NCBI GenBank assembly: GCA_023454175.1
Contig: JAEXRW010000025.1
Location: 620,001 to 684,000, forward strand
DNA from: Bacillota bacterium
GTDB lineage: Bacteria > Bacillota > Clostridia > Christensenellales > JAEXRW01
DNA: 64,000 nt
Reading direction: 5' to 3'
Below the pieces are notes generated by a model. That model was given only the letters and a program-made list of their open reading frames with translations. It made no database searches and had not been told where the DNA came from. Position numbers and translations under genes: made by a program. Numbering within the stretch: the stretch's first letter is position 1; each line of letters begins with the position of its first letter. Shown piece after piece: positions 25,741-33,139 of the stretch.

Positions 25741-27420
25741 TTAGTCGACCTGGTAGGTCGCCCGCATCAGTTCATCCATGGATGTCACGCCATCCAGGAC
25801 CAGCCGTGTACAGTTCTGGCGCAGGTTCGTCATCCCCGCCTGCACCGCCGCATCCCGGATTTCATCCGCCGTCGCGCGGGAGTCGATCAGTTCCCGGATC
25901 CTGCGGTCGATGGCCATAATCTCAAAGATCGCCGTACGGCCTTTGTACCCGGCAAAGTTGCAGTGGCTGCAGCCTTTCCGCCTGTAGATTGTTTTCCCCT
26001 GCTCCAGGCCCAGGTAGTTCATTTCGGATTTGGAGGCGGTATAGGGTTCGCGGCATTTGGGGCAGAGCCTTTTCACGAGGCGCTGCGCCACGATGCCCAC
26101 CAGGGAGGAGGAAAGCAGGAACGGTTCGATCCCCATATCCACCAGCCTGGATATCGTGGATGCCGAATCGTTTGTGTGCACCGTACTCAATACCAGATGG
26201 CCCGTGATGGCGGCGCGGATGGCGATCTGTGCCGTCTCGCTGTCGCGTATCTCGCCCACCATGATGATATCGGGGTCCTGGCGGAGGATGGCGCGCAGGC
26301 CCGAAGCGAAGGTCATCCCGGCCTTTGTATTGACCTGGGTATGGTTGACCCCCTCCATCTGGTATTCCACCGGATCCTCGATGGTCAGGATGTTCAGCGC
26401 CGGGTTGTTGAGCTCTTTCAATACGGCATACAGCGTGGTGGTCTTCCCGCTGCCCGTGGGGCCTGTGACCAGCACCATGCCGTTGGGGCTCTTGATGATT
26501 TTTTGAAAAATTTCGGCGTTATCGTTCGCCAGCCCCAGGTCTTCCTTTGTCAGGATCATGTCGCTTTTATTGAGTAGCCTTATGACGATCTTTTCTCCGA
26601 AAACCGTCGGCATGATGGATATGCGCATGTCCACGCTTTTGCCGTCGATCATCTCTTCGATGCGTCCGTCCTGCGGCAGCCTCTTTTCGGCTATATCCAG
26701 GTGCGCCATGATCTTGATCCTGGTCACCACGGCGGAGTGGGCGGAGACGGGTGTGCGCATGGCCTCCTGCAGTTCCCCGTCCTGGCGGATGCGCACGCGC
26801 ATCTCGTCCTCCATGGGCTCGATATGGATGTCGCTCGCGTTCTTGCGGATGGCGTATTGCAGGATGGACTGCACGAGCCGGACGACGGGCGCCTTTTTGA
26901 TCTCTTCCAGCAGCAGCTCCGTCTCTTCGTTCGCACCGGGTTTTCGCTCCGTCTTGATTTCCCTTGCCACCGCCTTGGCGGCGTCCCCCTGGAAACTCTT
27001 CTCGATGGCCTCCAGGATCTGCTCCTTCAGGGCGATCACCGGCTTCACCATCAAGCCTGTAACGGTGCGCACGTCGTCGATGGCATAAAAATCAAGCGGG
27101 TCGGCCATCGCGATGATCAGGGAGCTGTTCTCTTTTCGGATGGGTAAAAGCGTGTACTTCCTTGCTAGGTTCACATTGATCAGCGCCGTCGCTTCGGGTT
27201 GGATGGCGGCATCGGACAGGTCGATCATCGGCAGGTTGTATTGCTTGCTCAGCACGTCCAATACCTGCTTTTCCGTCACAAACCCCAAATCGATCAGAAT
27301 ATCGCCGATTTTTTTCAGCGAGGTATCCTGCATCTTCAGGGCCTGGTCCAGCTGCTGCTGGCTGATCAGGCCTTTCTCGATGAGGAGTTCTCCGGTTCTT
27401 CTGATTCGGCCTTGCGCCAT
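25741..27420 (-). CDS. pilB: Type IV pilus assembly ATPase PilB
   Basis: 559-residue extension motor. N-terminal MshEN-type region with two motif halves: RRTGELLIEKGLISQQQLDQ and KKIGDILIDLGFVTEKQVLD, followed by a GspE core with LVTGPTGSGKTTT (Walker A, about 325), IEDPVEY, ILRQDPDIIMVGEIRD (Walker B) and STVHTNDSAST. A zinc-binding tetracysteine (CPKCREPY...GCSHCNFAG) sits near residue 460-500. MshEN domains bind c-di-GMP in several characterised proteins, so direct c-di-GMP control is a fair inference. First gene of the minus-strand pilus operon, divergent from pilD. Confidence 0.94.
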   Translation of the reverse strand: MAQGRIRRTGELLIEKGLISQQQLDQALKMQDTSLKKIGDILIDLGFVTEKQVLDVLSKQYNLPMIDLSDAAIQPEATALINVNLARKYTLLPIRKENSSLIIAMADPLDFYAIDDVRTVTGLMVKPVIALKEQILEAIEKSFQGDAAKAVAREIKTERKPGANEETELLLEEIKKAPVVRLVQSILQYAIRKNASDIHIEPMEDEMRVRIRQDGELQEAMRTPVSAHSAVVTRIKIMAHLDIAEKRLPQDGRIEEMIDGKSVDMRISIMPTVFGEKIVIRLLNKSDMILTKEDLGLANDNAEIFQKIIKSPNGMVLVTGPTGSGKTTTLYAVLKELNNPALNILTIEDPVEYQMEGVNHTQVNTKAGMTFASGLRAILRQDPDIIMVGEIRDSETAQIAIRAAITGHLVLSTVHTNDSASTISRLVDMGIEPFLLSSSLVGIVAQRLVKRLCPKCREPYTASKSEMNYLGLEQGKTIYRRKGCSHCNFAGYKGRTAIFEIMAIDRRIRELIDSRATADEIRDAAVQAGMTNLRQNCTRLVLDGVTSMDELMRATYQVD

Positions 27421-27553
27421 CGGTCTTCCCCCATTACAGGTCTTATACTAATAACAATCGGCTGTTGCGTATCGAAACCTTAGTATGTAATATAATCATT
27501 ATATAACAATTTTCGCATCGGGATGGTACATTGCGGCAGAAAGGGTGTTTGCA

Positions 27554-28372
27554 TTGCCTCAGGCGGTTGCGCTTTACGGTCAGGACCTGGAATTAATTGG
27601 GATTCCCTTTGCGCTGGTTGCAGTGTTCGTGTTCGTTCTTGGCCTTTGCATCGGCAGCTTCCTCAATGTGGTGATCTACCGCCTGCCTGCAAAGCTGAAT
27701 ATCGCCAAAGGCCGCTCCTTCTGCCCTTCCTGCGGCGCACCCATCAAAGGGTATGATAATATTCCGTTGATCAGCTATCTGGTCCTCCGGGGCAGATGCA
27801 GGCACTGCAAGGCCCATATTTCCCTCGTCTATCCCGCAGTCGAGCTTCTGACAGGCGTGCTTTTCCTGCTTTTATTCGTACTCTACGGCCTTTCGTTCTT
27901 GTCGCTGGGCTTTGCGCTTTATATCCCCTGCATCGTCGCGTCAGCCTTCATCGATGCCAAAACAAAGGAGATCCCCAATTCCCTTATCGTTGCCATGCTG
28001 GTCTTTGGCGTCATCCATGCCGTGTTGAATTTCAACGGCCCCGTGCTTTGGTGGGAGCGGCTCATCGGCATAGCGGCGGGCGGCCTGCCCCTGCTAGTGG
28101 CGTATATCGTATCGCGCGGCGGCATGGGCGGGGCGGATATCAAGCTGATGGCGGCGGCCGGATTGTTTCTGGGCTGGAAGCTCGTCCTGGTTGCGCTTGT
28201 GACAGGCATCGTCGCCGGGGCGATAGGCGTATTGATCCTGGCGGCAATGAAAAAGGCCGGACGGAAGACCGCCGTGCCTTTTGCCCCCTACCTTGCGATA
28301 GGCATCATTGTCAGTATATTTGCGGGAGATATGATCGTAAAGTGGTATGTGGCCCTCCTGGGGCTCACATAA
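27554..28372 (+). CDS. pilD: Prepilin peptidase/N-methyltransferase
   Basis: Integral membrane aspartic protease that cleaves and methylates prepilins. About 272 residues. N-terminal methylase half with GLCIGSFLNVVIYRLP and two CxxC pairs (CPSCG, CRHCK), then six or so helices. Catalytic aspartates are in SAFIDAKTKEIPN and GGMGGADIKLM; the second motif reads GGAD rather than the consensus GxGD. Start: TTG 27554 with AAAGGG upstream, or GTG 27545. Divergent from pilB and evidently serves the three pilin-like proteins of this locus. Confidence 0.92.
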   Translation: MPQAVALYGQDLELIGIPFALVAVFVFVLGLCIGSFLNVVIYRLPAKLNIAKGRSFCPSCGAPIKGYDNIPLISYLVLRGRCRHCKAHISLVYPAVELLTGVLFLLLFVLYGLSFLSLGFALYIPCIVASAFIDAKTKEIPNSLIVAMLVFGVIHAVLNFNGPVLWWERLIGIAAGGLPLLVAYIVSRGGMGGADIKLMAAAGLFLGWKLVLVALVTGIVAGAIGVLILAAMKKAGRKTAVPFAPYLAIGIIVSIFAGDMIVKWYVALLGLT

Positions 28373-28373
28373 A

Positions 28374-29621
28374 TCAGCGTATTTGTCCTTCCCCGAAAAT
28401 GATGTATTTGTAGGATGTCAGCTCCGCCAGGCCCATGGGGCCGCGTGCGTGCAGTTTCTGGGTGCTGATGCCGATCTCGGCGCCAAACCCAAATTCATAT
28501 CCGTCGGTGAACCGGGTCGAAGCGTTCACGTAGACTGCCGCTGCGTCCACCTCTTTATGGAACCGGTTGGCATTCGCGTAATCGTTCGTGACGATCGCCT
28601 CTGAGTGCTTAGAGCCGTACTGGTTGATATGCCGTATGGCTTCGTCGACACCGTCCACCACCTTCACAGCCATGATGTAATCCAGGTATTCTTCATACCA
28701 GTCTTCTTCAGTAGCCGCTTTGATCTGTGGGACGATTTTTCGGGTTTCAGGGCATCCCCGTATCTCCACCCCTTTTTCCTGCAGTGCGGCGATGCACGCG
28801 GGCAGGAACGTGACCGCTATCGTTTTGTCTACCAGCAGCGTTTCCGCTGCGTTGCACACGGCCGGCCTGCTGGTTTTGGCGTTTACCGTTATCCGGATCG
28901 CCATTTCCCGGTCGCTATCCCCGTCCACATAGATATGGCAGTTCCCCACGCCCGTTTCTATTACCGGGACACGGGCATTTTCCACCACCGAGCGGATGAG
29001 CCCCGCCCCGCCTCTCGGGATCAGCACGTCCACCAGCCCGTTCAGCGCCATCAATTCCGCGGCCGCCTCGCGGGATGTATCCTGGATCAGGCTCACAGCG
29101 CCTTCAGGCATGCCTTTGGACTTTCCGGCATCGTTTAATACTTGGATAATGGCTTTGTTGGAGTGGATCGCTTCGCTTCCGCCGCGCAGGATCACGGCGT
29201 TGCCGGATTTCAGGCACAGCCCGGCTGCGTCCACGGTGACATTCGGCCTTGCTTCGTAAATGATGCCGATGACCCCGAGCGGTACGCGCATTTTGCCGAT
29301 GCGCAGGCCGTTGGGCCTCACCCACATCTGCAGCACTTCCCCCACCGGGTCTGGCAGCGCGGCGATATCGCGCAGCCCCTGTGCCATTGCCGATATGCGC
29401 TTTTCGTTCAGGATCAGCCGGTCCAGCAGCGCCCTCGTCTGTCCTTTTGCTTCGGCTGCAGCCACATCCATCTGGTTGGCGGCCATCATTTCCGGCAGGC
29501 TGTCCATCAGGCCTTCCGCCATGGCCGTTAGGATGGCATTTTTCCCGTTTACGCCCATTGTGGCGAGTACCGGCGCCGCCAGCCTGGCTTTTTGTGCCAA
29601 TTCCCGTGCTTCACCCATCAT
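28374..29621 (-). CDS. proA: Gamma-glutamyl phosphate reductase
   Basis: NADPH-dependent enzyme of proline synthesis (glutamyl-5-phosphate to glutamate semialdehyde). 415 residues, normal length. Conserved pieces: GVIGIIYEARPNVTVDAAGLCLKSGNA, RGGSEAIHSN, PRGGAGLIR, VPVIETGVGNCHIYVD and the catalytic cysteine in SRPAVCNAAETLL. The usual partner proB is not adjacent, so proline genes are split here. It converges with pilD, ending 1 bp from its stop. Confidence 0.97.
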   Translation of the reverse strand: MMGEARELAQKARLAAPVLATMGVNGKNAILTAMAEGLMDSLPEMMAANQMDVAAAEAKGQTRALLDRLILNEKRISAMAQGLRDIAALPDPVGEVLQMWVRPNGLRIGKMRVPLGVIGIIYEARPNVTVDAAGLCLKSGNAVILRGGSEAIHSNKAIIQVLNDAGKSKGMPEGAVSLIQDTSREAAAELMALNGLVDVLIPRGGAGLIRSVVENARVPVIETGVGNCHIYVDGDSDREMAIRITVNAKTSRPAVCNAAETLLVDKTIAVTFLPACIAALQEKGVEIRGCPETRKIVPQIKAATEEDWYEEYLDYIMAVKVVDGVDEAIRHINQYGSKHSEAIVTNDYANANRFHKEVDAAAVYVNASTRFTDGYEFGFGAEIGISTQKLHARGPMGLAELTSYKYIIFGEGQIR

Positions 29622-29706
29622 TCACTACCCCCGGTTTGGATTGCAGCCTTTGGATATATTTACAAGATTATATGCCGTGGGGCCGGTCCATGTCAACCGC
29701 AGTTCG

Positions 29707-30309
29707 TCATACCTCCTGGTCATCCAGGAATTCTTCCAGGCTTTCAAGCGTATCAAACGGGATCCCCTTTTTGATATCTTCCACCCTGTCCGTATCAAAT
29801 CCATCCAGCGGTATGGACAGCTTCATTGTCAGCTCCACAGTTCCGCTATCCTGGTTTGTCTGGTAAATATCCGCTTTCCCGTCAACCGCGCGCAGGATAT
29901 AGTGGTCCGGGCAGTACAGGTCCCGGTTGACCTTTGCGGTGAACGATGTGGGAGAAAAAGCGCTGATCTGCAGTTCGGGATATGCTTTTTGGATCTCCTC
30001 CCGGCTCAGCCCGATCATGCCCGGGGTGGCGGGCTTTGTTGCGGTTTTCGTATGCCCGCACAGGGTATAGCGGTATTCATAGGTGACCCAGGCTCCGCCC
30101 AGAAGAACGATGTTGTCCTGTTGGGCTTTGACCTGTTCTGCGATGTTCCCCTGCTTTGCCTGCAGGTCATCGGGCGATTTGGACTCTGCTCCGGACCGTA
30201 TGAGATCCACTGCGATGAATGCCCCCGCCAGCATGATCATACCCGCTCCCAGTATGATCATGCCGCCGCGTATCCATACGGAAGCCGCCCATTTGCGTTT
30301 TTGCTGCAT
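29707..30309 (-). CDS. Membrane-anchored protein with BofC-like C-terminal domain
   Basis: 200 residues with GGAGGG upstream. One N-terminal membrane helix (MIILGAGMIMLAGAFIAVDLI), a linker and coiled segment, then a domain GLSREEIQKAYPELQISAFSP, YCPDHYILRAVDGKADIY and a final IKKGIPFDTLESLEEFLDD. This order matches the BofC C-terminal domain as I know it from spore formers, where BofC acts as a forespore regulator of the SpoIVB signalling checkpoint. The N-terminal half differs from Bacillus BofC, so a broader role is possible. Confidence 0.6.
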   Translation of the reverse strand: MQQKRKWAASVWIRGGMIILGAGMIMLAGAFIAVDLIRSGAESKSPDDLQAKQGNIAEQVKAQQDNIVLLGGAWVTYEYRYTLCGHTKTATKPATPGMIGLSREEIQKAYPELQISAFSPTSFTAKVNRDLYCPDHYILRAVDGKADIYQTNQDSGTVELTMKLSIPLDGFDTDRVEDIKKGIPFDTLESLEEFLDDQEV

Positions 30310-30399
30310 AGAAATCCCTCCGGTATCACGCTTGGGTTATTTTTCCCATGTGCCGGATGATTTCGCAGGGAATTGCTGGGATGATGGAAGATGGGTTTT

Positions 30400-30801
30400 T
30401 CAGGGTCTGCAGACGGTGATGCCCAGTTGTTCAAGGGACTGGTCCAGGGCCGCCGCAGGATTGCTGATGTTCAGGATTTTTCCGATTTTATAGTCCCTTT
30501 CGGTTATGACCTTTTCGCCCGCGGAGTCCGGTGCGGGGATATAGGCATTGCATCGTATGACCTGTATGGCATAGTACTCGGATATTTTCACATTGTTTAC
30601 CATGATGAGAAAGCGGACATTGTATGCTGGCGATCGGTTTTCGTTGGTCGCCCAATCCAGGAAGTATTCGGGAAGGACCATATCCCGGATGATCGAAAGT
30701 GAGGGGTTTTGATTGTATGTATAGGTTTTGGATTCCGGATCATAACTCCAATCTTCGGGTTCCGTTTTTTCGACCATTCCGGAATACTTGTCGTAATCCA
30801 T
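30400..30801 (-). CDS. Uncharacterised small protein
   Basis: 133 residues starting MDYDKYSGMVEKTEPEDW, with AAGG 8 nt before the ATG and a near-consensus sigma-A promoter upstream, so it looks like a real gene. No signal peptide, helix bundle or known motif was found. It has a rather hydrophobic middle (AYNVRFLIMVNNVKISEYYAIQV) and an even mix of charged residues. I do not recognise the family. Confidence 0.7.
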   Translation of the reverse strand: MDYDKYSGMVEKTEPEDWSYDPESKTYTYNQNPSLSIIRDMVLPEYFLDWATNENRSPAYNVRFLIMVNNVKISEYYAIQVIRCNAYIPAPDSAGEKVITERDYKIGKILNISNPAAALDQSLEQLGITVCRP

Positions 30802-30847
30802 GCAGGCAACCTTCCCATTTCCATCCGGTGTAATTTATAACAAATCG

Positions 30848-30876
30848 AGTATATATTAGTCAAATATCAATGTCAA
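30848..30876 (-). promoter_or_regulatory. Sigma-A promoter of the 133-residue orphan gene
   Basis: Minus strand -35 TTGACA (30871-30876), 17-nt spacer, -10 TATACT (30848-30853), 47 bp before the ATG at 30801. Confidence 0.8.
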
Positions 30877-30944
30877 TGCTTTTATTTGTGCGCAATATTT
30901 GTAAGAACTGTTAGCCTTAACTTTAGTGAACCGGAAACGGGCAG

Positions 30945-30974
30945 ATAAAAAAATACCGCTTTTAAAGCGGTATT
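30945..30974 (-). terminator. Intrinsic terminator after yebC
   Basis: Minus strand 10-bp stem (arms 30965-30974 and 30952-30961) followed by a run of T residues (30946-30951). It lies 33 bp after the yebC stop. Confidence 0.88.
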
Positions 30975-31006
30975 CAGACGTTATCATTGGGTATTGCACT
31001 CAGGGA

Positions 31007-31732
31007 TTATTCCGTCTCGGCGTTATGGAAAACGTTCTGAACATCGTCGTTGTCCTCCAGCATTTCCACGAGCTTTTCCAGCTTTTCGGCGTTCTCGGCA
31101 GAAATGCTTACCGTGTTCTGCGGGATTCGCTCGATATCGGCCGATACAAAAGCAAGCCCGCTCTTCTCCAAAGCTTCCCGTACCTGGGAAAAGTCGGCGG
31201 GGTTGGTGTAGATCTCATATACGTCTTCCATCGGCGCAAAATCGTCCGCCCCGGCTTCCAGCGAGAGCATCATCATATCGTCCTCGCTTTTCATGGCGTC
31301 CTTTTCCACCACGATCAGGCCCTTCCGGTCAAACATCCAGCCTACGCAGCCTGTCGAGCCCAGAGAACCGCCGTATTTGTCAAAAATATGCCTTACATCG
31401 CTGGCTGTCCTGTTTCTGTTGTCGGTCAGCACTTCCACGATGACCGCCACGCCGCCCGCAGAATAACCTTCATACAGGATCTCTTCAAATGTGGACTGCC
31501 CCATTTCCCCGGCTGCCTTTTTGATGGAGCGGGCAATGTTATCGTTGGGCATGTTGTTTGCCTTGGCTTTTGCGATGACGTCTCTCAGCCTGTTGTTGTT
31601 GTTCGGGTCCGGTCCCCCTTCACGCACGGCGATAACCAGCTCGCGCCCGATCTTGGTAAATATCTTGCCCCGCTGTGAATCCGTTTTTTCTTTTTTTCGC
31701 TTGATGGTGGCCCATTTGGAATGGCCTGACAT
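31007..31732 (-). CDS. yebC: YebC/PmpR family protein (transcriptional regulator or translation factor)
   Basis: 241 residues with the family start MSGHSKWATIKRKKEKTDSQRG and the segments LRDVIAKAKANNMPNDNIARSIKKA, YEGYSAGGVAVIVEVLTDNRNRTASDVRHIF and GSLGSTGCVGWMF. Members have been described as DNA-binding regulators and, more recently, as factors that relieve ribosome stalling; both are established for relatives and neither is shown here. Single stop then a terminator. Confidence 0.95.
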   Translation of the reverse strand: MSGHSKWATIKRKKEKTDSQRGKIFTKIGRELVIAVREGGPDPNNNNRLRDVIAKAKANNMPNDNIARSIKKAAGEMGQSTFEEILYEGYSAGGVAVIVEVLTDNRNRTASDVRHIFDKYGGSLGSTGCVGWMFDRKGLIVVEKDAMKSEDDMMMLSLEAGADDFAPMEDVYEIYTNPADFSQVREALEKSGLAFVSADIERIPQNTVSISAENAEKLEKLVEMLEDNDDVQNVFHNAETE

Positions 31733-31746
31733 GCAAGAGTCACTCC

Positions 31747-32169
31747 TTATACTTGTTTTTCGATCTGGATGAATTTTTTATATGCCTGGTTTACGAGCGC
31801 CTTGTCCTGGCTGTACGTGATCCTCCGCATCGCCTCGTCAAGGGGGAAATAGCCTCCGCCGATGAATCCTTCTTCCTTGTTGACGGCGTAGTGGACGTTC
31901 TTTGAACGCATGATATACCAGGTGATCTCGTTGCATACGGGCATTTTGCGCGTCACGGAATAAAACTCATATGCGGTTTCCCCGGCCGCAGATACGATCT
32001 CGGCCTGGATCCCCGCTTCCGTTTCCACCCTGCGCAATGCCACTTCGGAGGAAAGGAAGCCTTCGCGGATGATACCTTTGGGCAGCACCCATTCGTTCTT
32101 GTCATTCTGCAGGAGAAAGACTTCATTTTTATGGAATACGACGCCCCCTGCACAGCTGCGAAAAAGCAT
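31747..32169 (-). CDS. Nudix-fold protein with degenerate Nudix box
   Basis: 140 residues, GGAGG upstream. N-terminus RSCAGGVVFHKNEVFLLQN and VLPKGIIREG match a Nudix fold. The box region GIIREGFLSSEV to RRVETEAGI keeps the first Gly, the Arg, one Glu (position 20) and the final Gly, but the glutamates expected at positions 7, 16 and 19 are Phe, Arg and Thr. Catalysis of pyrophosphate hydrolysis is therefore uncertain. It lies 14 bp upstream of yebC in the same direction. Confidence 0.82.
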   Translation of the reverse strand: MLFRSCAGGVVFHKNEVFLLQNDKNEWVLPKGIIREGFLSSEVALRRVETEAGIQAEIVSAAGETAYEFYSVTRKMPVCNEITWYIMRSKNVHYAVNKEEGFIGGGYFPLDEAMRRITYSQDKALVNQAYKKFIQIEKQV

Positions 32170-32233
32170 TTTTCAGCCTCCTTCCGGCTTATCATACTAT
32201 ACAGACCGCCAAATTTCAATATTTGGGCGTCTG

Positions 32234-32899
32234 CTATTGGATCGGTACCAGCTGCAGCATTTTCCTTGTCTCATCCACATTGATATAGGTATTGGGTACA
32301 TTGCCCACCACGATCGTTTCGGATACCTGCATCTGCGACTGGACCTCCACGTTTCTGCTGCTGGTGGGTGTGATGATCCGTACGGCTGCATTCAGCACGA
32401 TATAGATTTTGTTTCTCGATTGATTGATGCCCGCGGATTCGAATTCGGTCCTGAATTCCGTAGTCACCGACCCCACGGGTGTCATCCGCACATGCACTGC
32501 CGGTCCTTTGCCTGCCAGGAGTTCCCCGCCTACCAGTGTGCCGAGCGGGATGTCCATGCCCTGTGTCCCCACAGCCGCCAGCCTGTCCTGCGCCAGCAGG
32601 GCAGCCCTGGTTCCCAGTTCATTCATTTTGATCGTGTTTTGCTGGACCATCGATATGGACCCATCCTTGTTGTATATGATGTTTACCAGATCCGTGTATT
32701 TGATGTCCCCGTTGATGATCTCCAAAATGGCGCCATTCATCGCCTTTATTGCCATGACCCTGGCCTTTGCTTCGGACATGGCCTGGATCGCAGGCTGGAA
32801 TTGGCTGTCCATGACGAGAAATGCGCCTACACCCAGGATAATGATCAGAAAAAGGACCAGAAACCCCTTCATCATGCGTGAGCGGATGCTGCCTTTCAC
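32234..32899 (-). CDS. yunB: Sporulation protein YunB
   Basis: 221 residues from GTG 32899 (GGAGG 8 nt upstream). N-terminal membrane helix (GFLVLFLIIILGVGAFLVM) followed by an extracytoplasmic domain with IYNKDGSISMVQQNTIKMNEL, DIPLGTLVGGELLAGKGPAVHVRMTPVG and FESAGINQSRNKIYIVLNA, which is the YunB family pattern. In Bacillus YunB is expressed in the mother cell during sporulation; its biochemical role is unknown. Confidence 0.9.
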   Translation of the reverse strand: MKGSIRSRMMKGFLVLFLIIILGVGAFLVMDSQFQPAIQAMSEAKARVMAIKAMNGAILEIINGDIKYTDLVNIIYNKDGSISMVQQNTIKMNELGTRAALLAQDRLAAVGTQGMDIPLGTLVGGELLAGKGPAVHVRMTPVGSVTTEFRTEFESAGINQSRNKIYIVLNAAVRIITPTSSRNVEVQSQMQVSETIVVGNVPNTYINVDETRKMLQLVPIQ

Positions 32900-33065
32900 C
32901 GTTCACACCTCCGGCTCTTATATAGTACGCGGGAAGCGATGCCCTCCATGCAAGATATTGCACCTGCGCTTGACGTTCAATAGCGTGCGTTTAGCGTATT
33001 GATGTCCGGCTTTTATAGTTTGTTTCCGGTGGTCGCTTCGGATATTGTTTACATTTTCTCCTGTT

Positions 33066-33093
33066 TTGAGTTTGTACGACTTTATGGTATAAT
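33066..33093 (+). promoter_or_regulatory. Promoter of the first class A PBP
   Basis: -35 TTGAGT (33066-33071), 16-nt spacer, -10 TATAAT (33088-33093), 46 bp before the TTG start. Confidence 0.65.
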
Positions 33094-33139
33094 TGTCGGA
33101 AACGGGTATCTTTTTTAAAGATTATTCGGAGGCAGCAGA

